Shown here one piece after another: positions 33,370-41,912 of a stretch of DNA of 44,194 bases. A program made the position numbers and the translations under genes. The stretch comes from Actinobacteria bacterium UBA959 (GTDB taxonomy: Bacteria; Actinomycetota; Actinomycetes; S36-B12; UBA5976): the NCBI GenBank assembly GCA_002293025.1, contig DBCL01000014.1, positions 69,673-113,866 on the forward strand, written 5' to 3'. The notes beneath the pieces were generated by a model that was not told the DNA's origin, did no database searches, and saw only the letters and a list, made by a program, of their open reading frames with translations. Numbering within the stretch: the first letter of the stretch is position 1; the number at the start of each line of letters is the position of its first letter.

Positions 33370-34860
33370 ATGACTGACTTAACAAAGTTAACAGCAGTTG
33401 AGATAGCAACTGGTATTAAATCGGGAGACTTTTCTGCAGTTGCAGTAACTAAAGCGCATCTCGATCGAATTTCAAGAATTGATTCTAAAATCAACGCTTT
33501 TTTACATGTGGACACTGAAGGTGCTTTGAGTCAAGCCAAACTTGTTGATGAGAAACGTGATGCCGGAAAGGCTCTAGGCGACTTGGCTGGAGTGCCAGTT
33601 GCAGTTAAAGATATCTTTACTCAAAAAGGTGTGCCAACAACTGCAGGCTCAAAGATTTTGGAAGGCTGGATTCCTCCTTACGATTCAACGGTAGTTTCTC
33701 GGATGAAACAAGCAGACATGGTTTTGTTGGGCAAAGTAAACATGGATGAATTTGCAATGGGCTCTAGCACCGAGAATTCTGGATATGGCCCAACCAGGAA
33801 TCCTTGGGATTTAGATCGAATTCCTGGCGGCAGCAGTGGCGGGTCCTCTGCTGCAGTCGCTGGGTTTATGAGTTCGCTTGCAGTTGGAACTGATACTGGC
33901 GGATCAATTAGACAGCCAGCAGCAGTTACTGGAACTGTTGGCGTCAAACCTACTTATGGTGGTGTATCCCGCTATGGCATGATCGCTTTGGCATCTTCTT
34001 TAGATCAAGCTGGTCCATTTGCTAGGACTGTATTAGATGCAGCATTACTTCATAAAGTCATGGGCGGCCATGATCATCATGATTCAACTTCAATTAGTGC
34101 TCCAGTTCCGCCAATTGTTGAGGCAGCCAAATCACTTGACTTAAAAGGAATGAAGATTGGTGTTGTTAAAGAATTGTCAGGCGAGGGATATCAGGCTGGA
34201 GTTTTGAGCTTGTTTCAGGATTCTGTTGCTATCTTGAAAGATCTTGGTGCCCAAATTGTTGAAGTTTCTTGCCCTTCATTTGAGTACGCACTAGCTGCTT
34301 ATTACTTAATTCAACCAAGTGAATGCTCGAGCAACTTGGCCAGATTCGATGGCATGCGTTACGGCATGCGTGTTGCTGAAGGCAATGCTGGGGTTGAAGA
34401 AGTGATGAGCGCTACTAGAGCTGCGGGCTTTGGCGCTGAAGTCAAACGGCGAATCATGATTGGCACTTACGCGCTATCGAGTGGTTATTACGACGCATAC
34501 TACGGATCTGCCCAGAAAGTCAGAACATTAATTGCGCAAGATTATGCCAAAGCGTTCCAAAAGGCTGATGTGTTGATCTCACCAACTTCACCTGTAACGG
34601 CCTTCAAAATTGGTGAGAAAACTAATGATCCAATGGCTATGTATTTAAATGACATCTGCACAATTCCAGTTAACTTAGCGGGCATTGGTGGCATGTCTCT
34701 ACCTATCGGGCTAGACCCTGCAGACTCTTTGCCGGTTGGATTACAGGTTATGTCTCCAGTGATGCAAGATGATCGGATGTATCGAGTTGGTGGTGCATTA
34801 GAAGCAGCGCTGTTAAACCATTGGGGAGCACCACTTTTAGATAGAGCTCAGCAATTATGA
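33370..34860 (+). CDS. gatA: Asp/Glu-tRNA amidotransferase subunit A
   Basis: Glutaminase subunit that releases ammonia for the transamidation. 496 residues, amidase-signature family: Lys80 in VAVKDIF, the Gly/Ser loop GGSSGGSSAAVA with the cis-Ser, and nucleophile Ser179 in DTGGSIRQPA. The downstream ATYALSSGYYDAYYG-type segment and LPIGLDPADSLPVGLQVM are also typical. It sits between gatC (no gap) and gatB (ATGA overlap). Confidence 0.97.
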   Translation: MTDLTKLTAVEIATGIKSGDFSAVAVTKAHLDRISRIDSKINAFLHVDTEGALSQAKLVDEKRDAGKALGDLAGVPVAVKDIFTQKGVPTTAGSKILEGWIPPYDSTVVSRMKQADMVLLGKVNMDEFAMGSSTENSGYGPTRNPWDLDRIPGGSSGGSSAAVAGFMSSLAVGTDTGGSIRQPAAVTGTVGVKPTYGGVSRYGMIALASSLDQAGPFARTVLDAALLHKVMGGHDHHDSTSISAPVPPIVEAAKSLDLKGMKIGVVKELSGEGYQAGVLSLFQDSVAILKDLGAQIVEVSCPSFEYALAAYYLIQPSECSSNLARFDGMRYGMRVAEGNAGVEEVMSATRAAGFGAEVKRRIMIGTYALSSGYYDAYYGSAQKVRTLIAQDYAKAFQKADVLISPTSPVTAFKIGEKTNDPMAMYLNDICTIPVNLAGIGGMSLPIGLDPADSLPVGLQVMSPVMQDDRMYRVGGALEAALLNHWGAPLLDRAQQL

Positions 34861-36365
34861 CTAACTTAAGTTTCGATGATGCGCTAACTAGGTTTGAACC
34901 AACCTTGGGCTTGGAAGTACATGTTGAGTTAAACACTGCAACAAAAGTATTTTGCGCCTGTCCTACTAGTTTTGGATCTGAGCCAAACACGAACGTTTGT
35001 CCCGTGTGCTTGGGGCTTCCAGGCTCACTTCCAACATTGAATGAAAAAGCAGTTGAATCAATTATCCGCATCGGTCTTGCTTTAAATTGCCAAATCGCAC
35101 CCTGGTCGAGAATGGCTCGTAAGAACTATTTCTATCCAGACATGCCCAAAGATTTTCAGATTAGTCAATATGACGAACCAATTTGCTTCGACGGTTATCT
35201 AGATGTGCTAGTTCCAGATCAAGATGGATCTACGACGGTTCGAATTGGAATTGAGCGCGTTCACCTAGAAGAGGACACCGGTAAATTGACTCATGCAGGT
35301 GGAAGCACTGGAAGAATTCATGGCGCTGATTACTCACTGGTGGATTACAACCGAGCAGGAATTCCACTTGTGGAAATTGTGACAAAGGTAATTGATGGCA
35401 CTAAACATGCGGCTCCACTTGTTGCTAAAGCATATGTCTCAGCACTTAGGGACTTGGTTAGAAATCTAGGAGTATCAGATGTGCGCATGGAAGAAGGCTC
35501 GCTGCGCTGTGATGCAAACCTTTCCTTAAAACCAATTGGCTCTGAAACCTTAGGAACTAGAACTGAAACCAAGAATGTCAATTCACTTCGATCAGTGGAA
35601 CGTGCGGTCCGCTCTGAAATGGTTAGACAGGCTGCTGTTTTAGATTCTGGGCAAAAAGTCCGCCAAGAGACCAGGCATTTTCAAGAATCTGATGGCAGCA
35701 CTTCACCTGGCCGCAGCAAAGAACAAGCAGAGGAGTACCGCTACTTCCCAGAACCTGATTTGTTACCAATAGCACCAGATGCTGCCTGGGTTGCAAAATT
35801 GAAATCAGAATTACCAGAAGCGCCCGCTGCTAAGCGCGAACGCCTACAAGCCGCCTGGGGGATTTCTGATTTTGAGATGATCTCAGTTATCAATTCTGGT
35901 GGCATTGATTTAGTGGAAAAAACTATTGCTGCTGGCTGTGATCAGGCAGCAGCCCGTAAATGGTGGATGGGTGAGTTGTCCCGAATTGCAAATGAACTAG
36001 ATCAGGAACTAGAAAGCTTAAGCATCTCACCCAAGCAAGTTGCAGAAGTTGAGAGCCTCATTCAATCTGGAACTTTGAACGACAAGTTGGCCAGAGTCGT
36101 GATCGCTGCAGTTATAAATGGTGAAGGTAGTCCTGCTGAAATCGTGGCTAATCAAAACTTAGCCGTGGTAAGTGACGACACAGCACTGCTGGCTGCTATC
36201 GATGTTGCCATTACTCAATCTCCAGACGTGGTTGCCAAAATCAAAGAAGGCAAACTACAAGCTGCTGGTGCAGTGATAGGTGCGGTCATGAAAGCGACTA
36301 AAGGCCAGGCAGATGCAGCCAAAGTTCGTCAGCTCCTGTTTGAGCGCTTAGGTGTATCTGAGTGA
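34857..36365 (+). CDS. gatB: Asp/Glu-tRNA amidotransferase subunit B
   Basis: Binds the mischarged tRNA, phosphorylates the acyl group and amidates it. 502 residues. The kinase-like catalytic part has GLEVHVELNT, the cysteine pair CPVCLGLPGSLPTLN, KNYFYPDMPKDFQISQYD, and HLEEDTGK; the C-terminal helical YqeY/tail domain binds tRNA. It overlaps gatA by four bases. A complete gatCAB suggests that this organism makes Gln-tRNA and/or Asn-tRNA indirectly. Confidence 0.97.
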   Translation: MTNLSFDDALTRFEPTLGLEVHVELNTATKVFCACPTSFGSEPNTNVCPVCLGLPGSLPTLNEKAVESIIRIGLALNCQIAPWSRMARKNYFYPDMPKDFQISQYDEPICFDGYLDVLVPDQDGSTTVRIGIERVHLEEDTGKLTHAGGSTGRIHGADYSLVDYNRAGIPLVEIVTKVIDGTKHAAPLVAKAYVSALRDLVRNLGVSDVRMEEGSLRCDANLSLKPIGSETLGTRTETKNVNSLRSVERAVRSEMVRQAAVLDSGQKVRQETRHFQESDGSTSPGRSKEQAEEYRYFPEPDLLPIAPDAAWVAKLKSELPEAPAAKRERLQAAWGISDFEMISVINSGGIDLVEKTIAAGCDQAAARKWWMGELSRIANELDQELESLSISPKQVAEVESLIQSGTLNDKLARVVIAAVINGEGSPAEIVANQNLAVVSDDTALLAAIDVAITQSPDVVAKIKEGKLQAAGAVIGAVMKATKGQADAAKVRQLLFERLGVSE

Positions 36366-36372
36366 TGGAGGA

Positions 36373-36378
36373 TAGGAT
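36373..36378 (+). promoter_or_regulatory. Candidate -10 element for ilvD
   Basis: TAGGAT ends six bases before the ATG at 36385. A GGAGGA tract at 36367-36372 overlaps it and could instead act as a ribosome site for a read-through message from gatB, so the gene may have two modes of initiation. Confidence 0.45.
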
Positions 36379-36384
36379 TACAGC

Positions 36385-38058
36385 ATGAACGATATGAAAC
36401 CTCGAAGTAAAGATGTAACCGAGGGATTTGAGCGAGCACCAGCCAGGGCAATGTTAAGAGCTGTTGGTATGAAAGATGCTGACTTTGATAAACCACAAAT
36501 TGGAATTGCTTCTTCTTGGAATGAGATAACTCCGTGCAACATGTCATTAAGACGCCTCGCTCAAAAAGCTAAGGAAGGCGTATTCCAAGCCGGAGGTTTT
36601 CCTATGGAGTTTGGAACCATTTCCGTTTCGGACGCCATCTCAATGGGTCACGAGGGCATGCGAGCCAGTTTAGTTTCTCGAGAAATTATTGCTGATTCAG
36701 TTGAAGCTGTTATTCATGCGGAACGACTTGATGGGGTAGTGACATTAGCCGGTTGTGATAAATCCTTACCTGGAATGCTAATGGCAGCAGCGAGACTGGA
36801 TGTGGCTTCAGTATTTGTCTATAACGGCTCGATTCTGCCGGGCAGATTAGGTGATAAAGACATCACTATCCAAGATGTTTTCGAAGCTGTTGGTGCCTGT
36901 GCATTAGGCAAGATCACCGAAGCCGAGTTAGGTGAGATCGAACGTCGTGCATGTCCTGGTGAAGGGGCTTGTGGTGGAATGTTTACTGCAAACACAATGG
37001 CATCTGTTGCTGAAGCAATTGGTATGTCGCTTCCTGGCAGTGCATCTGCACCTGCTGTAGACACCCGCAGGGACGATGATGCAATTGCTGCAGGTGAAGC
37101 CGTTGTTAACTTGATTGCTAAAGGCATCACAACACGCATGATTATGACTCGTAAGGCTTTTGAAAATGCCATTGCCGTTGTGATGGCGCTTGGTGGATCA
37201 ACCAATGCGATCTTGCATCTATTAGCTATGGCAAGAGAAGCGCAAGTGCCATTAACAATTGATGACTTTAACGTGATTGCAGATCGCACCCCAATGATCG
37301 CTGATGTGAAGCCTTTTGGTCGATATGTAATGAATGACATTGATCGTGTGGGCGGAATTCCAGTAGTGTTAAAAGCGCTGCTCGATATTGGAGTATTACA
37401 TGGAGATGCACTCACTGTTACTGGCAAAACAATGGCTGAAAACTTAGCTTCGATTGCACCGCTTGATCCAGATGGAACAATTATTTTTCCACCAAAAAAG
37501 CCAATCCATAAAACTGGTGGTTTGATAATACTTAAGGGAAGTCTCGCACCTGACGGCTGCGTAATTAAAGCTGCGAGTGTGGACACACCAGTATTTGAGG
37601 GCGTTGCCAAAGTTTATGATGATGAACGTTTTGCGATGGATGCCCTAAATCAAGGTGAGATAGTTAAAGGTGATGTAGTTGTAATTAGGTATGAAGGGCC
37701 AAAGGGTGGCCCCGGCATGCGCGAGATGCTGGCAGTTACAGCAGCCATAAAAGGCGCTGGGTTGGGTAAAGATGTAATGCTCATAACTGATGGCCGGTTC
37801 TCTGGTGCCACCTCGGGTTTTTGCATAGGTCACGTTGCGCCAGAAGCCACAGATGCAGGACCAATTGCATTTGTAAAGTCCGGGGACCGCATTCGCCTAG
37901 ACCTCACCGCTCGAACCTTGGACTTATTGGTGGAGCCTTCACAGTTGGCTAAGCGGGAACTGGGCTGGAAGCCAAATGCCCCTCGCTACACCACTGGCAT
38001 CTTGGGCAAGTACGCAAGAACTGTTGGTTCTGCAGCAGATGGAGCGATCACCTCATAA
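36385..38058 (+). CDS. ilvD: Dihydroxy-acid dehydratase
   Basis: Fe-S enzyme that dehydrates 2,3-dihydroxy-isovalerate and -methylvalerate to the 2-keto acids of valine and isoleucine. 557 residues. The three cluster cysteines are Cys51 (EITPCN), Cys124 (AGCDKS) and Cys196 (GEGACGGMFTANTM). Other conserved parts are SSWNEITP, MALGGSTNAILHLLA and DGRFSGATSGFCIGH. It is followed by the ilvB attenuator region, so ilvD and ilvBNC are probably separate transcripts serving the same pathway. Confidence 0.97.
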   Translation: MNDMKPRSKDVTEGFERAPARAMLRAVGMKDADFDKPQIGIASSWNEITPCNMSLRRLAQKAKEGVFQAGGFPMEFGTISVSDAISMGHEGMRASLVSREIIADSVEAVIHAERLDGVVTLAGCDKSLPGMLMAAARLDVASVFVYNGSILPGRLGDKDITIQDVFEAVGACALGKITEAELGEIERRACPGEGACGGMFTANTMASVAEAIGMSLPGSASAPAVDTRRDDDAIAAGEAVVNLIAKGITTRMIMTRKAFENAIAVVMALGGSTNAILHLLAMAREAQVPLTIDDFNVIADRTPMIADVKPFGRYVMNDIDRVGGIPVVLKALLDIGVLHGDALTVTGKTMAENLASIAPLDPDGTIIFPPKKPIHKTGGLIILKGSLAPDGCVIKAASVDTPVFEGVAKVYDDERFAMDALNQGEIVKGDVVVIRYEGPKGGPGMREMLAVTAAIKGAGLGKDVMLITDGRFSGATSGFCIGHVAPEATDAGPIAFVKSGDRIRLDLTARTLDLLVEPSQLAKRELGWKPNAPRYTTGILGKYARTVGSAADGAITS

Positions 38059-38066
38059 GGGGTGCG

Positions 38067-38094
38067 TTGCCCGTTCCGTGACCCCTGCTAATCT
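38067..38094 (+). promoter_or_regulatory. Promoter of the ilvB leader
   Basis: A -35-like TTGCCC (38067-38072), a 16-nt spacer and a -10-like TAATCT (38089-38094). Six bases later comes GTG 38101, the proposed first codon of the leader peptide, in the same spacing as other leaderless starts in the window. Confidence 0.5.
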
Positions 38095-38100
38095 TTGATG

Positions 38101-38130
38101 GTGATCAACCGCAAGGTCGTCGTTAGTTAG
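38101..38130 (+). CDS. ilvB leader peptide (Val-rich, probably leaderless)
   Basis: GTG-initiated nine-residue peptide MINRKVVVS ending in TAG; an ATG one codon upstream (38098) would add a residue, giving MVINRKVVVS. The three consecutive valine codons (GTC GTC GTT, 38116-38124) plus an isoleucine codon are the regulatory codons expected for an ilvBNC attenuator, as described for Corynebacterium. The peptide stops right at the first hairpin of the leader RNA. Confidence 0.7.
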   Translation: MINRKVVVS

Positions 38131-38156
38131 CGCATCAGCTCACAAGGCAGATGCGC
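38130..38156 (+). other. First hairpin of the ilvB leader RNA
   Basis: GCGCATC (38130-38136) pairs with GATGCGC (38150-38156) around 13 bases. A ribosome stalled on the Val codons would cover its left arm, which is how such leaders sense valine supply. Its last base is shared with the terminator stem. Confidence 0.55.
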
Positions 38157-38190
38157 CCCCTGTATTGCCCGCCGGGCCAGGGGGTTTTTT
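38156..38190 (+). terminator. Attenuator terminator before ilvB
   Basis: CCCCCTG (38156-38162) pairs with CAGGGGG (38178-38184); an inner GCCC/GGGC (38167-38170 with 38174-38177) extends the stem, followed by TTTTTT (38185-38190). It lies between the leader peptide and ilvB, so it must be conditionally bypassed. A second weaker hairpin with TTTT (AGGAC/GTCCT, 38194-38213) follows. Confidence 0.85.
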
Positions 38191-38282
38191 ATTAGGACTG
38201 CAAAACAGGTCCTTTTAATTGCGAGAGATCACACTGCTGCCAAAAGCGCTTTACCCCGAAAGCATTTAGATAGAAGGACAGC

Positions 38283-40043
38283 ATGAGTAATGAGAGCAAC
38301 AGTTTGATAACTGGTGCCCAAAGTTTGGTTCGCTCGCTAGAACACGCAGGCGTGACCGACTTGTTTGGTATTCCAGGCGGAGCCATCTTGCCCGCTTATG
38401 ACCCACTAATGGATTCAAAAGTTTTGCGTCACATCTTGGTTCGTCATGAACAAGGTGCAGGTCATGCCGCTCAAGGTTATGCACTAGCGACTAATCGCGT
38501 GGGAGTTTGCATGGCAACAAGTGGCCCAGGAGCTACTAACTTAGTTACCCCTATAGCTGATGCATATATGGATTCAGTTGCGATGGTTGCAATTACTGGT
38601 CAGGTGCCAAGTGGTGCAATCGGCACTGACGCATTTCAAGAAGCAGATATTCGAGGCATCACGATGCCAATCACTAAGCACAACTACCTAATTACTGACG
38701 CTCGCGATATTCCGCGAGCAATTGCGGAGGCCTTTCACATAGCTTCGACTGGCCGACCAGGCCCAGTGTTAGTTGATATTGCTAAAGATGCGCTGCAGAA
38801 ACAAACTGAATTTGCATGGCCAACAAGTATTGATCTTGCTGGATATCACCCAGTTACCAAACCGAATGTGAAGCAGGTTAAAGAAGCTGCAAAGTTAATT
38901 ATGCAGTCACGTCGCCCAGTTTTTTATGTTGGTGGCGGTGTGATTAAGGCGCAAGCTGCCAGAGAGCTTTATCAGTTAGCTGAATTAACTGGGATTCCAG
39001 TAGTAACAACCTTGATGGCTCGAGGAGCATTCCCAGACAGTCACAAGCTACATCTTGGCATGCCTGGAATGCATGGAACTGTGGCAGCAGTTGGCGCACT
39101 ACAAAAAAGCGATTTGCTAATTACCCTGGCTGCTAGATTTGATGATCGAGTTACTGGAAGACTGGATTCTTTTGCTCCTTTTGCCAAAGTCATTCACGCA
39201 GATATTGATCCAGCTGAGATTGGAAAAAACAGAGAAGCAGATATTCCAATTGTGGGAGATGTTAAAGAAACCATTGTTGAGTTGATATCTGCTATCAAAG
39301 CCGAATTCAAAGCAGGCAAAGCCATCGATCAAGAGGCATGGTGGCAAGAATTAAACGCTATGCGCAAGGCTTATCCGCTTGGCTATGACTTGCCAACTGA
39401 TGGATCAGTTTCTCCTCAACAAGTAATTGCCCGACTCGGCCAAATCAGTGGCCCAGAAACAATCTTCACTTCAGGAGTGGGCCAACATCAAATGTGGGCT
39501 GCTCAATATATTAACTATGAGAACCCTGGAACATGGATGAACTCTGGCGGACTAGGAACTATGGGCTTCGCGGTGCCAGCAGCTATGGGAGCAAAAGTAG
39601 GAGCTCCAGAAAAAACAGTGTGGGCCATTGATGGTGATGGCTGCTTCCAAATGACCAATCAAGAGTTGGCAACTTGTGCTATCAACAACATCCCAATAAA
39701 GGTTGCGATCATTAACAACCAATCTCTAGGAATGGTTAGACAATGGCAAACATTGTTCTACGAATCGAGATATTCGAATACTGACCTACAAACACACCGG
39801 ATACCTGACTTTGTGAAATTAGCAGATGCCTACGGCTGTCATGGCCTGCGGTGTGACTCACCAGATCAAATTGATGCCACCATAAATCAAGCTATGAAAC
39901 TGAATGATGCACCAGTTGTTGTTGACTTTAGTGTCCATAAAGATGCAATGGTTTGGCCAATGATTGCAGCAGGTGCATCTAATGACGCAATTCAATACGC
40001 TAGAGATTTAGCACCAGACTGGGAGCGAGGCGATGCCGAATGA
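38283..40043 (+). CDS. ilvB: Acetolactate synthase large subunit
   Basis: ThDP and FAD enzyme making acetolactate or acetohydroxybutyrate from pyruvate, the first common step to valine, leucine and isoleucine. 586 residues. Catalytic Glu56 is in RHEQGAGHA; FGIPGGAILPAYD precedes it; the ThDP/Mg motif runs from GDGCFQM to NNQSLGMVRQWQ. An AAGGA site (38273-38277) precedes the ATG. It follows the attenuator and overlaps ilvN by four bases (ATGA). Confidence 0.97.
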   Translation: MSNESNSLITGAQSLVRSLEHAGVTDLFGIPGGAILPAYDPLMDSKVLRHILVRHEQGAGHAAQGYALATNRVGVCMATSGPGATNLVTPIADAYMDSVAMVAITGQVPSGAIGTDAFQEADIRGITMPITKHNYLITDARDIPRAIAEAFHIASTGRPGPVLVDIAKDALQKQTEFAWPTSIDLAGYHPVTKPNVKQVKEAAKLIMQSRRPVFYVGGGVIKAQAARELYQLAELTGIPVVTTLMARGAFPDSHKLHLGMPGMHGTVAAVGALQKSDLLITLAARFDDRVTGRLDSFAPFAKVIHADIDPAEIGKNREADIPIVGDVKETIVELISAIKAEFKAGKAIDQEAWWQELNAMRKAYPLGYDLPTDGSVSPQQVIARLGQISGPETIFTSGVGQHQMWAAQYINYENPGTWMNSGGLGTMGFAVPAAMGAKVGAPEKTVWAIDGDGCFQMTNQELATCAINNIPIKVAIINNQSLGMVRQWQTLFYESRYSNTDLQTHRIPDFVKLADAYGCHGLRCDSPDQIDATINQAMKLNDAPVVVDFSVHKDAMVWPMIAAGASNDAIQYARDLAPDWERGDAE

Positions 40044-40564
40044 CCAGACACACGTTATCGGTACTAGTTGAAGACCAACCGGGTGTTCTAGCTCGAGTGG
40101 CGGCCTTGTTCTCTCGTCGTGGATTTAACATCGAATCCTTAGCGGTTGGCCCAACAGAGGTGTCAGGGGTTTCTCGAATGACAATCTCTGTAAATGTTGA
40201 AGATCTACCTTTAGAGCAGGTAACCAAGCAGTTAAACAAGTTGATTAACGTTCTAAAGATTGTTGAATTAGAGCCAAACTCTTCGGTACAACGCGAATTA
40301 GTATTAGTGAAAGTAAAAGTGGATAAAGAGTCTCGCTCTGCTGTATTAGAGACGGTGCAGTTGTTTAGGGCTAAAGTTGTTGATGTGTCCAGCGAGGCTC
40401 TGACTATTGAGGCTACGGGCAATAAGGAAAAGTTAGAAGCATTTTTAGGTTCTTTGGAGCCGTATGGAATCAAAGAGCTAGTGCAATCGGGCATGGTGGC
40501 TGTGGGTAGAGGCGATAAGTCCATCACCGAGCGTAGTTCGCGGTCAGCGGATAAAAGTAATTAA
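40040..40564 (+). CDS. ilvN: Acetolactate synthase small (regulatory) subunit
   Basis: 174-residue regulatory subunit that activates IlvB and confers valine feedback inhibition. The N-terminal ACT domain is RHTLSVLVEDQPGVLARVAALFSRRGFNIESLAVGPTE in separate conserved blocks (about 2-40), and the C-terminal ALS-small domain is about 85-160 (REL to KELVQSG). Length is that of the actinobacterial type. It is coupled to ilvB and precedes ilvC by 38 bases. Confidence 0.96.
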   Translation: MTRHTLSVLVEDQPGVLARVAALFSRRGFNIESLAVGPTEVSGVSRMTISVNVEDLPLEQVTKQLNKLINVLKIVELEPNSSVQRELVLVKVKVDKESRSAVLETVQLFRAKVVDVSSEALTIEATGNKEKLEAFLGSLEPYGIKELVQSGMVAVGRGDKSITERSSRSADKSN

Positions 40565-40602
40565 GTTCAAAACCTGAATATAACCAAACCAAAGGAGCAG
40601 TA

Positions 40603-41631
40603 ATGGCAGCAGAAATGATCTACAGCGACGATGCAGATCTAAGTATTATTCAAGATAGAACTGTTGCAGTTCTTGGATACGGTTCACAAGGACATGCCCA
40701 TGCATTAAATCTCAGAGATTCTGGCGTCGATGTGCGAGTTGGACTATTGGAAGGTTCCAAGTCTCGCGCAAAAGCTGAAGAGCAAGGCTTGAAGGTGCTG
40801 ACTCCAGATTTGGCTTCTAAGGAAGCGGATGTGATCATGGTGTTAGCACCAGATCCTGCGCAACGTGGACTTTACAAGCAATTCATTGAACCAAATCTGG
40901 AGGCTGGTAAAGCACTACTTTTTGGTCATGGTTTCAATATCCGGTTTGGTTACATTAAGCCCCCTGCAAATGTGGATGTTTGTATGGTGGCGCCAAAAGG
41001 CCCAGGTCACTTAGTTCGCAGAGAATATGAAGCTGGACGTGGTGTTCCAGTTATTGTGGCTGTTGAACAAGATGCAACCGGAGCTGCTTGGCCTTTAACT
41101 AATTCTTATGCGAAGGCAATTGGTGGTTTGCGTGCTGGAGGCATTAAGACTACTTTCACAGAAGAAACTGAAACAGATCTATTCGGTGAACAATCAGTTC
41201 TGTGCGGTGGGGCATCCGCTCTAGTAATGGCTGGATTTGAAGTTCTAACAGAAGCAGGTTATCAGCCAGAAGTTGCTTACTTTGAATGCTTGCATGAGTT
41301 AAAACTGATTGTAGATTTGATGTATGAAGGTGGTATTGCTAAACAGCGTTGGTCAGTTTCTGACACTGCTGAATATGGCGACTACGTTTCTGGACCTCGA
41401 GTAATTGATGCTCGAGTTAAAGAGAATATGAAAGCAGTTTTAGCAGATATTCAAAGCGGCGCGTTTGCTCAACGCTTTATTGATGACCAAGACAAGGGAG
41501 CACCTGAGTTCAAGGCATTTAGAGCAGCGGGCGAAGCCCACCCAATTGAGTCGGTTGGTAGAGATCTTCGAAAATTAATGTCTTGGGTTAAGAAATCGGA
41601 TGATTATCAGGAAGGTAAGGCTCAGAGATAA
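40603..41631 (+). CDS. ilvC: Ketol-acid reductoisomerase, class I
   Basis: Isomerises and reduces acetolactate to 2,3-dihydroxy-isovalerate. 342 residues, short class I form. Rossmann motif GYGSQGHAHALNL, a cofactor loop with EGSKSRAKAE (serine-rich, usual for NADPH), APKGPGHLVR, and the knotted C-terminal half with metal-binding acids in TDLFGEQSVLCGG and ECLHELKLIVDL. AAGGAG (about 40593-40598) precedes the ATG. The stop shares a base with the next start (TAATGA). Confidence 0.97.
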   Translation: MAAEMIYSDDADLSIIQDRTVAVLGYGSQGHAHALNLRDSGVDVRVGLLEGSKSRAKAEEQGLKVLTPDLASKEADVIMVLAPDPAQRGLYKQFIEPNLEAGKALLFGHGFNIRFGYIKPPANVDVCMVAPKGPGHLVRREYEAGRGVPVIVAVEQDATGAAWPLTNSYAKAIGGLRAGGIKTTFTEETETDLFGEQSVLCGGASALVMAGFEVLTEAGYQPEVAYFECLHELKLIVDLMYEGGIAKQRWSVSDTAEYGDYVSGPRVIDARVKENMKAVLADIQSGAFAQRFIDDQDKGAPEFKAFRAAGEAHPIESVGRDLRKLMSWVKKSDDYQEGKAQR

Positions 41632-41822
41632 TGACAGAACGAGCAAAAGTTTATGTAAAGCCAAATGGCTCCGTACGAGTCACTGGAGCTGTTGATTTTG
41701 TAGATGCAGACGGCAACGTAATTGAAACTAAAGAGAATTTCTCATTATGTCGTTGTGGTCACTCCGCAAATAAACCATTCTGTGATGGTGCCCACAAGCC
41801 AGCCGGATTTACTGCCCCCTAA
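41631..41822 (+). CDS. CDGSH-type iron-sulfur protein
   Basis: 63 residues. The complete CDGSH [2Fe-2S] motif is present: Cys40, Cys42, Ser45, Pro49, Cys51, Asp52, Gly53, Ala54, His55. The N-terminal half (KVYVKPNGSVRVTGAVDFVDADGNV) is a short beta-rich extension as in bacterial single-motif proteins. It overlaps the ilvC stop by one base, so it is the last gene of ilvBNC. A role in redox sensing or in supplying clusters to IlvD is possible but unproven. Confidence 0.9.
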   Translation: MTERAKVYVKPNGSVRVTGAVDFVDADGNVIETKENFSLCRCGHSANKPFCDGAHKPAGFTAP

Positions 41823-41876
41823 GCAGTTAAAAGATAGAAACTTCCTATTGATTGGATGTAATTGGGAAGCAGACCT

Positions 41877-41882
41877 TAGGAT
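41877..41882 (+). promoter_or_regulatory. Candidate -10 element for serA
   Basis: TAGGAT with a TTGGAT at 41852-41857 (19-nt spacer) in the 90-nt gap before serA. The leader would contain GAAAGG (41898-41903) about nine bases before the GTG start. Confidence 0.35.
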
Positions 41883-41912
41883 TACGACTCATTCGTCGAA
41901 AGGCATACTCAA

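Noticed and set aside
36819..37610. A 263-codon open frame on the minus strand inside ilvD
   Set aside because: It lies wholly opposite a conserved ilvD frame, has no recognisable motifs and no promoter or ribosome site; it mirrors the coding bias of the real gene.
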